Positions 1-7,552 of a stretch of DNA of 26,863 nt are shown piece by piece. Numbering within the stretch: position 1 is the stretch's first letter; every line of letters starts with the position of its first letter. The DNA is from Magnetococcales bacterium. GTDB taxonomy: Bacteria; Pseudomonadota; Magnetococcia; Magnetococcales; Magnetaquicoccaceae. The position numbers and the translations under genes were made by a program. The stretch lies in contig JADGCE010000009.1 in assembly GCA_015229095.1 (NCBI GenBank), positions 4,817-31,679 on the forward strand, given 5' to 3'. The notes beneath the pieces were generated by a model, which did no database searches, was not told the origin of the DNA, and saw only the letters and a program-made list of their open reading frames with translations.

Positions 1-1
1 G

Positions 2-943
2 GTTGCCACACCTCCGGCCACCGCCCCCACCGCAACGCCGGTCGCAACGCCGGTCCCAGCCACAACCCCGGCTACAACCCCGGAGGGCCCTCCTGCTGGC
101 CAGCCCCCGGTTATATCGGGAACGGCGGCGACGACAACCCCTGCTGCCCCAACCGTGGCCACGCCGGTGGCAGTGCCGCCGGAGGCTGCTGCCCAACCGG
201 CCATGCCCCCTGGGGCCACCATCACGGAGGGCTCCGAGCCGGCCACGACCCGACCGCTCCAGCAACCGACGGCCCTTCCGCAAAAGGCCTATATCCCGCT
301 GGCCACCATTCTGGGCAAGTCCAGGGAGGAGAGTCACAGCCGCCATGCCGTGATGATGCGTCTGTTTTCCTTGTGGGGTATCTCTGCCAAACAGCTCGGC
401 AACAAACCCAACTGCAACCAGGCGGCTCTGGTGGGCCTGGCATGCGCGGATGGCAGCGGCGACTGGGAAAGCTTGCGGCAGCTGGATGTGCCGGTCATCC
501 TGACCCTGGACCGTTTTGATCAAACCCCGCGCTATGCCCTGCTGACTGCCCTCGGACACAAAAGAGCCACCCTGCGTTTTGCCCGACGGGAAGAGACACT
601 GCCCTTGAGCGAAGTGGAGCGTTATTGGCAGGGCGCCTTCCAGCTGTTGTGGCGTCTGCCACCCGGCAAGAGCACCCAGCTGCGGGTGGGCACGCAGGGT
701 GCGGAGATACTCTGGTTGCGGCAGCGGTTGGACCGTATACAACCGGAGCAGGGCAAACCTGCAACCCCGGAGTTGTTTGATCCGGCCCTGGCGGAGCGGT
801 TGCGCACGGTGCAGAGCCGGCTGCTTTTGCCTCCCGATGGTCAGGTGGCGTGGCGCACCTTCATGGCCCTGGATTTTGCTATTGCGGACCCGGAACGACC
901 TCTGCCCGCTCTGGGCCACATCAAGGATGAGGGAGAGGAATAA
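2..943 (+). CDS. gspA: GspA/ExeA-type secretion accessory protein, C-terminal part (5' truncated)
   Basis: The reading frame is open from the window edge, so the gene starts upstream; the N-terminal AAA+ ATPase region expected of GspA/ExeA is not in the window. The first ~85 visible codons are a Pro/Ala/Thr-rich linker. After it comes a C39-peptidase-like region (around YIPLATILG...LWGISAKQLG) with the GspA-type pattern of a Cys-containing loop followed by 'PVILTLDRFD...YALLTALG'. A peptidoglycan-binding type 1 repeat follows (LRVGTQGAEILWLRQRL ... DGQVAWRTFMALD). In the GspA family these proteins help assemble the type II secretion secretin through the peptidoglycan. The next gene begins 5 bp downstream and has a GspB-like N-terminus, which supports the call. 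An in-frame GTG at 155 lies inside the linker and is unlikely to be the true start. Confidence 0.8.
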   Translation, partial: VATPPATAPTATPVATPVPATTPATTPEGPPAGQPPVISGTAATTTPAAPTVATPVAVPPEAAAQPAMPPGATITEGSEPATTRPLQQPTALPQKAYIPLATILGKSREESHSRHAVMMRLFSLWGISAKQLGNKPNCNQAALVGLACADGSGDWESLRQLDVPVILTLDRFDQTPRYALLTALGHKRATLRFARREETLPLSEVERYWQGAFQLLWRLPPGKSTQLRVGTQGAEILWLRQRLDRIQPEQGKPATPELFDPALAERLRTVQSRLLLPPDGQVAWRTFMALDFAIADPERPLPALGHIKDEGEE

Positions 944-948
944 TCCTC

Positions 949-1692
949 ATGTCCATCGTGCTGAATGCCCTGAAAAAATCGGATCGGAAACATGCCCGTA
1001 CCGAGCCAGCGGCACCCCCACTCCCTCCGCCACAACCCGGCAGGCGCGGTCGGTGGCAGCGGTTGGCATGGCTGCTGCTGGCCGTGACACTGGCCCTGGT
1101 CGCTGCGGCTCTGTATGTGGGCCCGGAAGGGTGGTGGACCACCCATTCCACGGGGAGACCCGGCAACATGGCGCAACCCCATCCTTTCCCGGAAATGCCT
1201 TTGTCGGCCATGGCCCTGCATGCAGGAACCGCCAGCACACAGGCAGAGAAGACAACCGGCGTGCAGTACCGGAGATGGTTTCAGGCGCAGGTGCGTGGTG
1301 TGACAGAGGGGTGCCGACTGGAGGTGGCGGAGTCAAACGGCACACGCCAGCACCTGCAACTGGCGGGCATCTCCTGCCTGCCACTCCCCTCTCTGGCGGG
1401 CCAGGAGGCACGGCGATTGGCCGAAACATGGCTGCATCAGGAAATCCAGGTCGCCGTTTTGCTCACGCCTGCGCCAGAGACCCAACCGCTGCGGGTGGAT
1501 CTGTTTGACCGGGAAAACAGAATGTTGAACCGCTTGCTGGTCCGGCAAGGCCTGGTAGAGGCAACGGACGATCGTTTTCAGGCGGATGCGCAGGAGGCAC
1601 GGACCGCCCAACGGGGACTGTGGCAAAACCCTGACCGCTGGCGTCGGCACTCCTCCGGCGGCCACGCTCCGCTGCATCCGGATGCGGCCTGA
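949..1692 (+). CDS. GspB-like inner-membrane protein fused to a degenerate SNase-like domain
   Basis: This 247-residue protein starts MSIVLNALKKSDR, close to the hallmark MSYILDALRKSER start of GspB/ExeB proteins. A Pro-rich stretch and one membrane helix (about residues 30-50) follow, so the rest is probably periplasmic. The C-terminal half (about 105-240) does not look like the usual GspB C-terminal domain. It follows the staphylococcal nuclease fold: 'FQAQVRGV', 'LQLAGISCLPLPSLAGQEARR', 'MLNRLLVRQGLVEA', then 'AQEARTAQRGLWQNP'. The nuclease signature residues are lost: DGD is EGC, the Glu of D-A-P-E is missing, and the second catalytic Arg (GR) is not seen. The domain is therefore probably a structural or binding module. 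Two Cys in it could form a disulfide. It follows gspA by 5 bp, with a GAGAGGAA ribosome-binding stretch inside the end of gspA. Confidence 0.65.
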   Translation: MSIVLNALKKSDRKHARTEPAAPPLPPPQPGRRGRWQRLAWLLLAVTLALVAAALYVGPEGWWTTHSTGRPGNMAQPHPFPEMPLSAMALHAGTASTQAEKTTGVQYRRWFQAQVRGVTEGCRLEVAESNGTRQHLQLAGISCLPLPSLAGQEARRLAETWLHQEIQVAVLLTPAPETQPLRVDLFDRENRMLNRLLVRQGLVEATDDRFQADAQEARTAQRGLWQNPDRWRRHSSGGHAPLHPDAA

Positions 1693-1695
1693 CCG

Positions 1696-2940
1696 ATGCG
1701 ACCCCTGTTTCCTCTCCCCGTGGCCGAGTGGCGCCCCCTGCAGGTGATCGCCCTTCTCGGCTTCTCTCTGCTGGCGATTTTCACCCTCCTGGCGGTGATC
1801 AATCTGCTGGATATCCGGCGCAGCGCACACCATCTCCAGCAGCAGTACCAGCGCAAATTGCAGCAGGATTTGCAGCTGCATGCGCGGTATCTGCGGGAAC
1901 AGGTGGTCAACGTTCAACAGTGGTTGACCGATATTTCCGTCACCCGTGCCCAGGATGGTTTGGATCAAGGCTTTCTCAACGCCCACCGGAGTGCGGCCCT
2001 GTTTCGGAACGGGCTCGTCACCCTGCGTACCATTCTGCACAAACAAAACCCCCACAGTCGCCCATCGATCGTGTTGGAAGAGCTGGAAGAAGCGTTTGCC
2101 GCCTACGAACAGGCTGGTTACGAGATGGCCGTGGCCTATATCCAGCACGGTCCCCTGGAAGGCAACCCCCGCATGCAACGTTTTGACGCCCAGGCCACGG
2201 CCTTGATCCAAAAAGTGGCGGATCTGGCCCCCCCCTCCTCTGCACCTTTTTCCCCTCCTGAGCAGATGGAGAGCCGTTGGTTTCATCTGGCGCGACTTTG
2301 GCAATGGATGATGGGCCGCAGCCTTTATGCCAACTATTACCACGTGCAGCACCGCTACACGCAATGGCTGACAGAACAGGCGGAGCAGTCGCAACTGGCG
2401 CAGCAGGCACAGGCCTTGCGGGAAGATCTCCTGCAAATTCAACAGTGGCTGACCGATGCTTCGGCAACCCGTCTCCAAACGGGCATGGAAGATGGCATCG
2501 GCCTGGCGCAGGAGCGGGCTGACCATTTTCTCCGCTCCATCGGCCCATTTCAGGATTTGCTGCGCACAACAGACAACCTCCCATGGCAAGCTGCCGTGGC
2601 ACAACTGGAGGAACAGTTTTACATCTATTATGCCACGGGATTGCGCATGGTGGAGGCCTATGTCCAGGAGGGCACCCAACGAGGCAACCTCTGGATGAAA
2701 CTGTTTGACCAACAGGCCGAACAGGCCGTCCATGTTTTGCAACCTTTGCTGGATCCCCTGCTGAAAGGGGTGGAACTGCAGGAATTTCAAGTGGCCTTGG
2801 CTGTTGAAGCCCTGGCGCACACGCAAAAGATTCTGTGGGTCGTGCTGGCGGTGTTGATCCTGTCGATGCTGACAACCACCGTATGGTTGTACCGTTCTCT
2901 CTCCCTTCTGGCGCGCATGGAGAAAAACCGATACGCATGA
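1696..2940 (+). CDS. Membrane sensor with tandem duplicated helical ligand-binding domain, no output domain
   Basis: The 414-residue protein has a membrane helix near each end (about 18-40 and 380-405), with an all-helical periplasmic region between. That region is an internal duplication. Copy 1 carries 'VVNVQQWLTDISVTRAQDG' and a downstream 'LEELEEAFAAYEQAGYEMA'. Copy 2 carries 'LLQIQQWLTDASATRLQTG' and 'VAQLEEQFYIYYATGLRMV'. The QQWLTDISATR motif is typical of periplasmic sensor domains of some methyl-accepting chemotaxis proteins. Here only about 16 residues follow the last membrane helix, so HAMP, MCP signalling, kinase and cyclase domains are all absent. It starts 3 bp after the GspB-like gene. 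A PAS-GGDEF-EAL gene without a large periplasmic domain lies downstream, so the two could act as a split sensor-effector pair; this is an inference. Confidence 0.7.
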   Translation: MRPLFPLPVAEWRPLQVIALLGFSLLAIFTLLAVINLLDIRRSAHHLQQQYQRKLQQDLQLHARYLREQVVNVQQWLTDISVTRAQDGLDQGFLNAHRSAALFRNGLVTLRTILHKQNPHSRPSIVLEELEEAFAAYEQAGYEMAVAYIQHGPLEGNPRMQRFDAQATALIQKVADLAPPSSAPFSPPEQMESRWFHLARLWQWMMGRSLYANYYHVQHRYTQWLTEQAEQSQLAQQAQALREDLLQIQQWLTDASATRLQTGMEDGIGLAQERADHFLRSIGPFQDLLRTTDNLPWQAAVAQLEEQFYIYYATGLRMVEAYVQEGTQRGNLWMKLFDQQAEQAVHVLQPLLDPLLKGVELQEFQVALAVEALAHTQKILWVVLAVLILSMLTTTVWLYRSLSLLARMEKNRYA

Positions 2941-3108
2941 TCCCGCAAACCGCATGGATATCCCTGCAATGGGAAAAACGGATGGGGGATTGGCCATTGA
3001 TTTGATTGATAGTGTATGTTACTTTTCGTCGATGAGGGGCACCGTTCCCGGTCTGCGCGCCTGTGCGGCTGCATGCTGTTGGACAATACCATAAAATCGA
3101 GGATATCC

Positions 3109-5265
3109 ATGCAACGCTTGCGGCAAACCCATCGCTACGCCATGCTGGTTGTATTGGGACTGACGACGCTCTCTTTTCTGGTGGTGCTCCTGGGCCGCGA
3201 GCTGCTGTTCCCGGAAATGGTGGGCATGCTCTTGCTGCCGGTTGTCGTCAGCCTCCTGCTGCTGCGTCATTTGAACCATGTGCTGCAGAGCCACGAACAA
3301 AACCGCCTCCAGTGGATGGAAGAGATTGAGCACAGCAAGATCCAGTTGGAACAACGGGTTCGCGAGCGCACCCAGGAGTTGACCAGTCTCAACTGGGCCT
3401 TGCAGAATGAGGTGAATGTGCGCCGCCATGCCGAGCATGAGCTCTCTCTGGCCGCCAGCGTTTACCGAAACAGCGGCGAGGGCATTGTCATCCTGGATGC
3501 CCAGGGCAGGATTCGTTCCGTCAATGCCGCCTTTGCCAACACCAGCGGTTACAGCCTGGATGAGCTGGAGGGAAAAGAGTGGACCCTGTTGAAATCGGCA
3601 CAACACGATGCCGACTTTTGCCAGATGGCCTACCAGACATTGCTGACCAATGATTGCTGGCGGGGAGAGGTGTGGTGTCTGAAAAAAACGGGGGATTTGG
3701 TTCCGGAATTTCTCCATGTCAGCACCATTCGCGACAGCAACGGCCTAGTGCAGCACTATGTGGCAGTCGCCAACGATCTCACCGAGCTGACACAGGCCAG
3801 AAAACAGGTGGAATTTTTGGCCCACTATGATGCCTTGACCGGGCTGCCCAACCGCTCCCTGCTCCTGGATCGCATGCACCAGGCCTTCAGCTATGCACAG
3901 CGGTTTGAACAGTTGGTGGCGGTGATGCTGTTGGGGCTGGACCGCTTCAAATTGACCAACGAGCTGTTGGGTCGCAAGTCGGGTGATCAGTTGTTGCGAG
4001 AGGTGGCCGATCGGATCCGTCACTGCGTGCGGGAGGAGGACTCGGTGGCGCGGCTCAGCGGCGATGAATTTGTCATCCTGGCAACCGGACTCCCGGATGT
4101 CAACACAGCCGCCAAAGTGGCAAGCAAGATCATGCAGGCCTTTGAAACGCCTTTTATGTTGGGTACAGAGTCCCATCCCATCACGGCCAGCATGGGCATG
4201 ACGGTTTATCCCTTTGACCAGGGGGATCCGAGTCACTATCTCCAGTGCGCCGGATCCGCCATGGCCAAAGCCAAAGAGTCTGGCGGCGGTCATTATCGCT
4301 ATTACACCCAGGAGATGGGCGTGGTGGCAGAAAAACGGCTCGCCATGGAACGGGGGCTGCGTTATGCCCTGGAGCGGGAGGAGCTGTTCCTCTACTACCA
4401 GCCGCAGATCGATGTCATCAGCGGGCGCGTCGTCGGTGTCGAGGCGCTGATTCGATGGAAAAACAGAGAGTTGGGACTCGTATCCCCCGCCCAGTTTATT
4501 CCCCTGGCCGAAGAGAGCAATCTGATCATTGCCATCGGCGAGTGGGTGTTGCGCACAGCCTGCAGTCAGGCCGTGGCGTGGCGGCAGGAGGGATTTGCCC
4601 CGATTCGCGTGGCCGTCAATCTCTCGGCACGGCAGTTTCAGCATCCGGGATTGATGGAATCTGTGGAGTCTGCCCTGCGCGACACCGGACTGGAGGCGCA
4701 CTATCTGGAATTGGAATTGACCGAAGGGTTGTTCATGGGAAATCTCAATGGCTTGGTTTCTCTTTTGGAAACCATCGAGAAGAAGGGCCTGCTTCTCTCC
4801 ATCGACGATTTTGGCACCGGCTATTCCTCCCTGAGTTATCTGAAAAAATTTCCCGTCCACACGCTGAAAATTGACCAGGCCTTTATCCGTGATATCATAG
4901 ACGATCCTGATGATGCCGCCATTACCCGCACCATCATTGCCATGGCCAAAAATTTAAATCTCCAGGTGGTGGCAGAGGGGGTGGCCTCTGTGGAACAGCT
5001 GGAATTTTTGCGCACCCTCGGCTGTGATATTGTGCAGGGATTTTTGTTCAGTCCCCCGGTGCCACCCGAAGAGATCACCCTGTTCCTGGAGGAGGATCAG
5101 ACCATTCGTCCGGACCAAAAACCGGAAGGGTGCCAGACGCATGCCACCAAGGCCTTTTCCAGTGATGGCAAAGTGATCCCGTTTCCCGGCAGACCGACTG
5201 GCCTGCCCACCTTTACCTTCGAGGAGGAGCAGGGGACTCTCCAGACGGATAACAAGAGGGGTTGA
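3109..5265 (+). CDS. PAS-GGDEF-EAL membrane protein, probable c-di-GMP phosphodiesterase
   Basis: The chosen start (718 aa) is the ATG with CGAGGA five bases upstream; the frame is open from an earlier ATG at 3016 with no clear ribosome-binding site. Two membrane helices (about 11-30 and 36-55) precede a coiled coil (about 60-108), a PAS domain (about 112-232), a GGDEF domain (about 240-400) and an EAL domain (about 410-665). The GGDEF half looks inactive as a cyclase. Its motif is SGDEF, and the metal-binding Asp of the usual L-D-L-D is Gly (LLGLDRF). An RxxD inhibitory-site motif (REED) stands nine residues before SGDEF, so GTP or c-di-GMP binding may be kept. The EAL half has the expected residues: EAL, the Asn of NLSARQF, the Glu of ELTEG, IDDFGTGYSS, LKIDQAF, VAEG and QGFLFSPP. 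The net activity is therefore probably c-di-GMP hydrolysis. Confidence 0.9.
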   Translation: MQRLRQTHRYAMLVVLGLTTLSFLVVLLGRELLFPEMVGMLLLPVVVSLLLLRHLNHVLQSHEQNRLQWMEEIEHSKIQLEQRVRERTQELTSLNWALQNEVNVRRHAEHELSLAASVYRNSGEGIVILDAQGRIRSVNAAFANTSGYSLDELEGKEWTLLKSAQHDADFCQMAYQTLLTNDCWRGEVWCLKKTGDLVPEFLHVSTIRDSNGLVQHYVAVANDLTELTQARKQVEFLAHYDALTGLPNRSLLLDRMHQAFSYAQRFEQLVAVMLLGLDRFKLTNELLGRKSGDQLLREVADRIRHCVREEDSVARLSGDEFVILATGLPDVNTAAKVASKIMQAFETPFMLGTESHPITASMGMTVYPFDQGDPSHYLQCAGSAMAKAKESGGGHYRYYTQEMGVVAEKRLAMERGLRYALEREELFLYYQPQIDVISGRVVGVEALIRWKNRELGLVSPAQFIPLAEESNLIIAIGEWVLRTACSQAVAWRQEGFAPIRVAVNLSARQFQHPGLMESVESALRDTGLEAHYLELELTEGLFMGNLNGLVSLLETIEKKGLLLSIDDFGTGYSSLSYLKKFPVHTLKIDQAFIRDIIDDPDDAAITRTIIAMAKNLNLQVVAEGVASVEQLEFLRTLGCDIVQGFLFSPPVPPEEITLFLEEDQTIRPDQKPEGCQTHATKAFSSDGKVIPFPGRPTGLPTFTFEEEQGTLQTDNKRG

Positions 5266-5366
5266 CAGATCGAGGGGGTCTCTCACCCCCTGCCTCGGCG
5301 AGGGTGCGCTCCCTCCCTCCTCTCTTTTTGGCTTTTCTACTCAATGTTCTATAAAGGATCAAAACC

Positions 5367-5840
5367 ATGCGGAAATTTCCCTCTTCTCTCCTGTATGCAG
5401 CGGCCTGGGCGGCCTCTCTGACACTGGCCACTCCACTGCCGGGCCTGGCAACCACTCTGGTGGACAACGGCGCAGAGATCGTCAAATCCACGGACTGGAG
5501 CAAAATGGAAACCGTCACGGTGACCACCAGCGAATATGCCTATGAGCCCAACCAGTTGCGCTTCAAGGTGGGTCGCCCCTACAAACTGGTCATGAAAAAT
5601 GTGGGAGAAAAAGATCATTATTTTACCGCCCCGGAATTTTTTCGCGCTGTGGCAACCCGCAAAGCCCAATCCAAAGACGGAGAGGTCAAGGCCCCCTATT
5701 TTCTGGCCTTTGAAATGAGGCCCAAGGGTGGGGAGTTGGAGTTCTATTTTGTCCCGGTGATTCCCGGCCAATATCCCGTCTACTGCACCATCGATGACCA
5801 TCGGCAGCAAGGGTCGGAAGGAACCCTGATTATCGAATGA
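5367..5840 (+). CDS. Secreted cupredoxin-like protein
   Basis: This 157-residue protein has a signal peptide (about 1-29, ending GLA). An AAAGGA ribosome-binding site lies eight bases before the ATG. The body has the cupredoxin pattern: 'EYAYEPNQLRFKVG', then His84 in KDHYF, and a C-terminal 'FVPVIPGQYPVYC' with Cys140 and His145. These would be the two His and one Cys of a type 1 copper site. The axial Met expected a few residues after the second His is absent; the aligned segment is DHRQQGSEGTL, with Gln148 or Ser150 nearby. The site could be altered in potential, or not a blue copper site at all. Its stop overlaps the start of the next gene (ATGA), so the two are translationally coupled and probably act together in the periplasm. 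Confidence 0.75.
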   Translation: MRKFPSSLLYAAAWAASLTLATPLPGLATTLVDNGAEIVKSTDWSKMETVTVTTSEYAYEPNQLRFKVGRPYKLVMKNVGEKDHYFTAPEFFRAVATRKAQSKDGEVKAPYFLAFEMRPKGGELEFYFVPVIPGQYPVYCTIDDHRQQGSEGTLIIE

Positions 5841-6754
5841 AATACAGGCTCCTGCTCCTGCTGACCATCCTCTCCTGTGCCGCGTCGGCCAGCGCCGATG
5901 TGGGGAAGGTCAACCCTGCCGCCACTCAGAGCCAAAAACTCCCCATTCGTGTGGGGGAGCTGGCCAAGGCTCCTGCGGTGGATGGCGATCTTGCCGATTG
6001 GCCAGGCTTGGAACACCCCATCTGGCACTCTGTACCGATGCAACCGGCGATATTGGACGATCCCGGCAACCAGACCGGCCAACTGAAGCTGCTCCTGGCG
6101 GTGGGCCTGACGGCGGACCGCATCTTTGTCGCGGCCCGTTGGCCCGATGCGACCCAGGACAACCAGTACAAGCCCTGGCAGTGGCAACAGGATAAATATG
6201 AGCAAAGCAAAAAGCTGGACGATATGCTGGCCATCCGCTTTCACTTGACCGGCCCGTATGATGTATGCATGTTGCCGGAACGGGAGGGGAGCTACCAGGT
6301 GGATGTTTGGCAATGGTCGGCGGGACGTTCCAATCTGGCCGGGTTGGCGGAAGATATGGTGCATACCATCTCCACCCGCTTCGTGGAGGATGCCGCCGAA
6401 TATCCCCTGCCGAATGGCCATACGGTTTACATCAAAAAACGCCGGGATGACGGAGCGGCCTTTTACAAGGTTGCCCGTCCGGACAAAAAATTCCAGGGGG
6501 AGACGCTGCCGGGCGTTGTGATGACCGGCAGCGGTTCCGGCAGTCTGGTGGATGTTGCGGCGGTTGGCCGCTGGCAGGAGGGTCATTGGTCGCTGGAAAT
6601 GTCGCGCCTGCGGGTCACCGGTCATGACGACGATGTCGCCTTCCCGCCCGGTGCATCCATTCCGGGGGGCATTGCGGTGTTCAACAAAGGCAACGCGGAA
6701 CACAAGAGCGTGGAGGGAAACCTGCTGTTTGAACTGAGCGACGGCAAAAAATAG
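5837..6754 (+). CDS. Secreted ethylbenzene-dehydrogenase-gamma-like (haem b binding) protein
   Basis: The 305-residue protein has an N-terminal signal peptide (about 1-20). Its body opens with 'APAVDGDLADWPGL', the typical start of the EB_dh/DOMON-like haem-binding beta-sandwich. It continues with 'TADRIFVAARWPD', 'DDMLAIRFHLTG', 'VDVWQWSAGRSNLAGLAEDM' and a final 'GGIAVFNKGNAEHKS'. In ethylbenzene dehydrogenase and related DMSO-reductase-family enzymes this subunit binds a b-type haem with Met and Lys ligands. Candidate ligands here are the Met in VCMLPE and a C-terminal Lys, but I cannot assign them firmly. No molybdopterin catalytic subunit is nearby. With the coupled cupredoxin it looks like a stand-alone periplasmic electron-transfer or haem-binding unit. 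There is no CXXCH. Confidence 0.7.
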   Translation: MKYRLLLLLTILSCAASASADVGKVNPAATQSQKLPIRVGELAKAPAVDGDLADWPGLEHPIWHSVPMQPAILDDPGNQTGQLKLLLAVGLTADRIFVAARWPDATQDNQYKPWQWQQDKYEQSKKLDDMLAIRFHLTGPYDVCMLPEREGSYQVDVWQWSAGRSNLAGLAEDMVHTISTRFVEDAAEYPLPNGHTVYIKKRRDDGAAFYKVARPDKKFQGETLPGVVMTGSGSGSLVDVAAVGRWQEGHWSLEMSRLRVTGHDDDVAFPPGASIPGGIAVFNKGNAEHKSVEGNLLFELSDGKK

Positions 6755-6799
6755 GAGCGAGAGAAATCCGTCAGTCACCTTCTCTATTTTGCCGGGGTC

Positions 6800-6928
6800 T
6801 GGGGGCCGTCACGGCCCCCAGCGGGTGTCCAGAGGGCAGAGCCCTCTGGTGGGGTGCGGGGCGAAGCCCCGAAACGGCTGGCGGGGCTTCGCCCCGCACC
6901 CCACCAGGAGGGGATAATCCCCTCCTGG
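6800..6928. repeat. Nested GC-rich palindrome cluster between convergent genes
   Basis: Four perfect inverted repeats stand side by side. The first is 10 bp with a 1-nt centre (6800-6809/6811-6820). The second is 9 bp with an AGA loop (6829-6837/6841-6849). The third is 26 bp with a 10-nt loop (6846-6871/6882-6907). The fourth is 11 bp with a TAA loop (6904-6914/6918-6928). The second and fourth overlap the ends of the third, so the structures are partly exclusive. Each arm of the large one also holds a small hairpin (GGGGCGAAGCCCC). It lies between the stops of two convergent genes and could end transcription on both strands. The architecture resembles multi-copy intergenic palindromic elements; the copy number cannot be judged from one window. 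Confidence 0.8.
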
Positions 6929-6985
6929 ACCTCCCTGAAAGCTTTTCCTCCCAACAATAAAAAACCTCAATAAATTCTTACAGAC

Positions 6986-7552
6986 CTACTGTTTGCCTTG
7001 CTCCGTTTTCTCTTCCTGTTTGGGTGCCGGTTGCTGCCACTGCTCCAACAAAGCCTTGGCCTTGGCCAGATAGGGATCTTCCGGAGGTGTCAAATGCATA
7101 TAGGTACGCAGGGCACCCCGCGCCCCATCCCAGTCTGCAACGGCGGCCAAGGCCAAGGCCAACCCGTAGTAGGCATTGAGTTGGGTGGAACGCAAGGCGA
7201 GGGCCGATTGAAAAAAATCCTGCGCGGCCTTGGGCTGCTCCAGACCCAGCAGGCTGTAACCCATGTTGACATGCGCCTCCGGCAGGGTGGGCGCCTGTTG
7301 CAACACCCAGTGAAAAGCGGCGGCGGCATATTCATACTGTTTGCTGTGCAACATGGAGACGCCCTGGTCAAACCGTAGCCGGATGGCGGCCTCCTGGGGG
7401 CTCTCCTGGGGCGTACTCGCCGGCTCCGGGGAGGGGGAAGCCGCCGTCGGCAGCCCTTCCGCAACGGGCCAATAGTGAACCGCCGCGCCCACCGCACCGA
7501 TCAGCAGCAGGGTGAACAAAAAAATGCCCCAGCGGTTTTCTCCCCCCCTCAT
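6986..7552 (-). CDS. Membrane-anchored TPR protein
   Basis: The 188-residue protein starts with one membrane helix (about 9-28), then a Pro/Ser-rich linker. Tetratricopeptide repeats follow (about 55-170): 'FDQGVSMLHSKQYEYAAAAFHWVLQQAP', 'AHVNMGYSLLGLEQPKAAQDFFQSALAL' and 'NAYYGLALALAAVADWDGARGAL'. The tail is charged and Gln/Lys-rich. It overlaps the oxidase-like gene upstream by ATGA and is the last gene of the long minus-strand cluster. TPR anchors of this kind resemble the NrfG/CcmI C-terminal chaperones that hold apocytochromes for haem attachment. Given resB and ccsA two and three genes upstream, a similar apocytochrome-handling role is plausible but not shown. Confidence 0.75.
   Translation of the reverse strand: MRGGENRWGIFLFTLLLIGAVGAAVHYWPVAEGLPTAASPSPEPASTPQESPQEAAIRLRFDQGVSMLHSKQYEYAAAAFHWVLQQAPTLPEAHVNMGYSLLGLEQPKAAQDFFQSALALRSTQLNAYYGLALALAAVADWDGARGALRTYMHLTPPEDPYLAKAKALLEQWQQPAPKQEEKTEQGKQ

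Noticed and set aside
1333..2997. Long open frame on the - strand opposite the GspB-like and sensor genes
   Set aside because: The + strand shows clear domains and an internal duplication; the - frame crosses gene borders and resembles no family.
2938..3016. Frameshift or single stop splitting one sensor-GGDEF-EAL gene
   Set aside because: Both frames are the same, but four stops (2938, 2998, 3007, 3010) separate them, and the second gene has its own ribosome-binding site and membrane helices. Two genes are more likely.
5273..5291. Terminator after the GGDEF-EAL gene
   Set aside because: A 7-bp stem exists but no T run follows directly; the nearest T5 is over 30 bases away. Evidence is too weak to list.
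5329..5356. Sigma-70 promoter TTGGCT-N16-TATAAA before the cupredoxin gene
   Set aside because: Transcription would start about 4 nt before the ATG and exclude the good AAAGGA ribosome-binding site, so it is unlikely to be the promoter for this gene.
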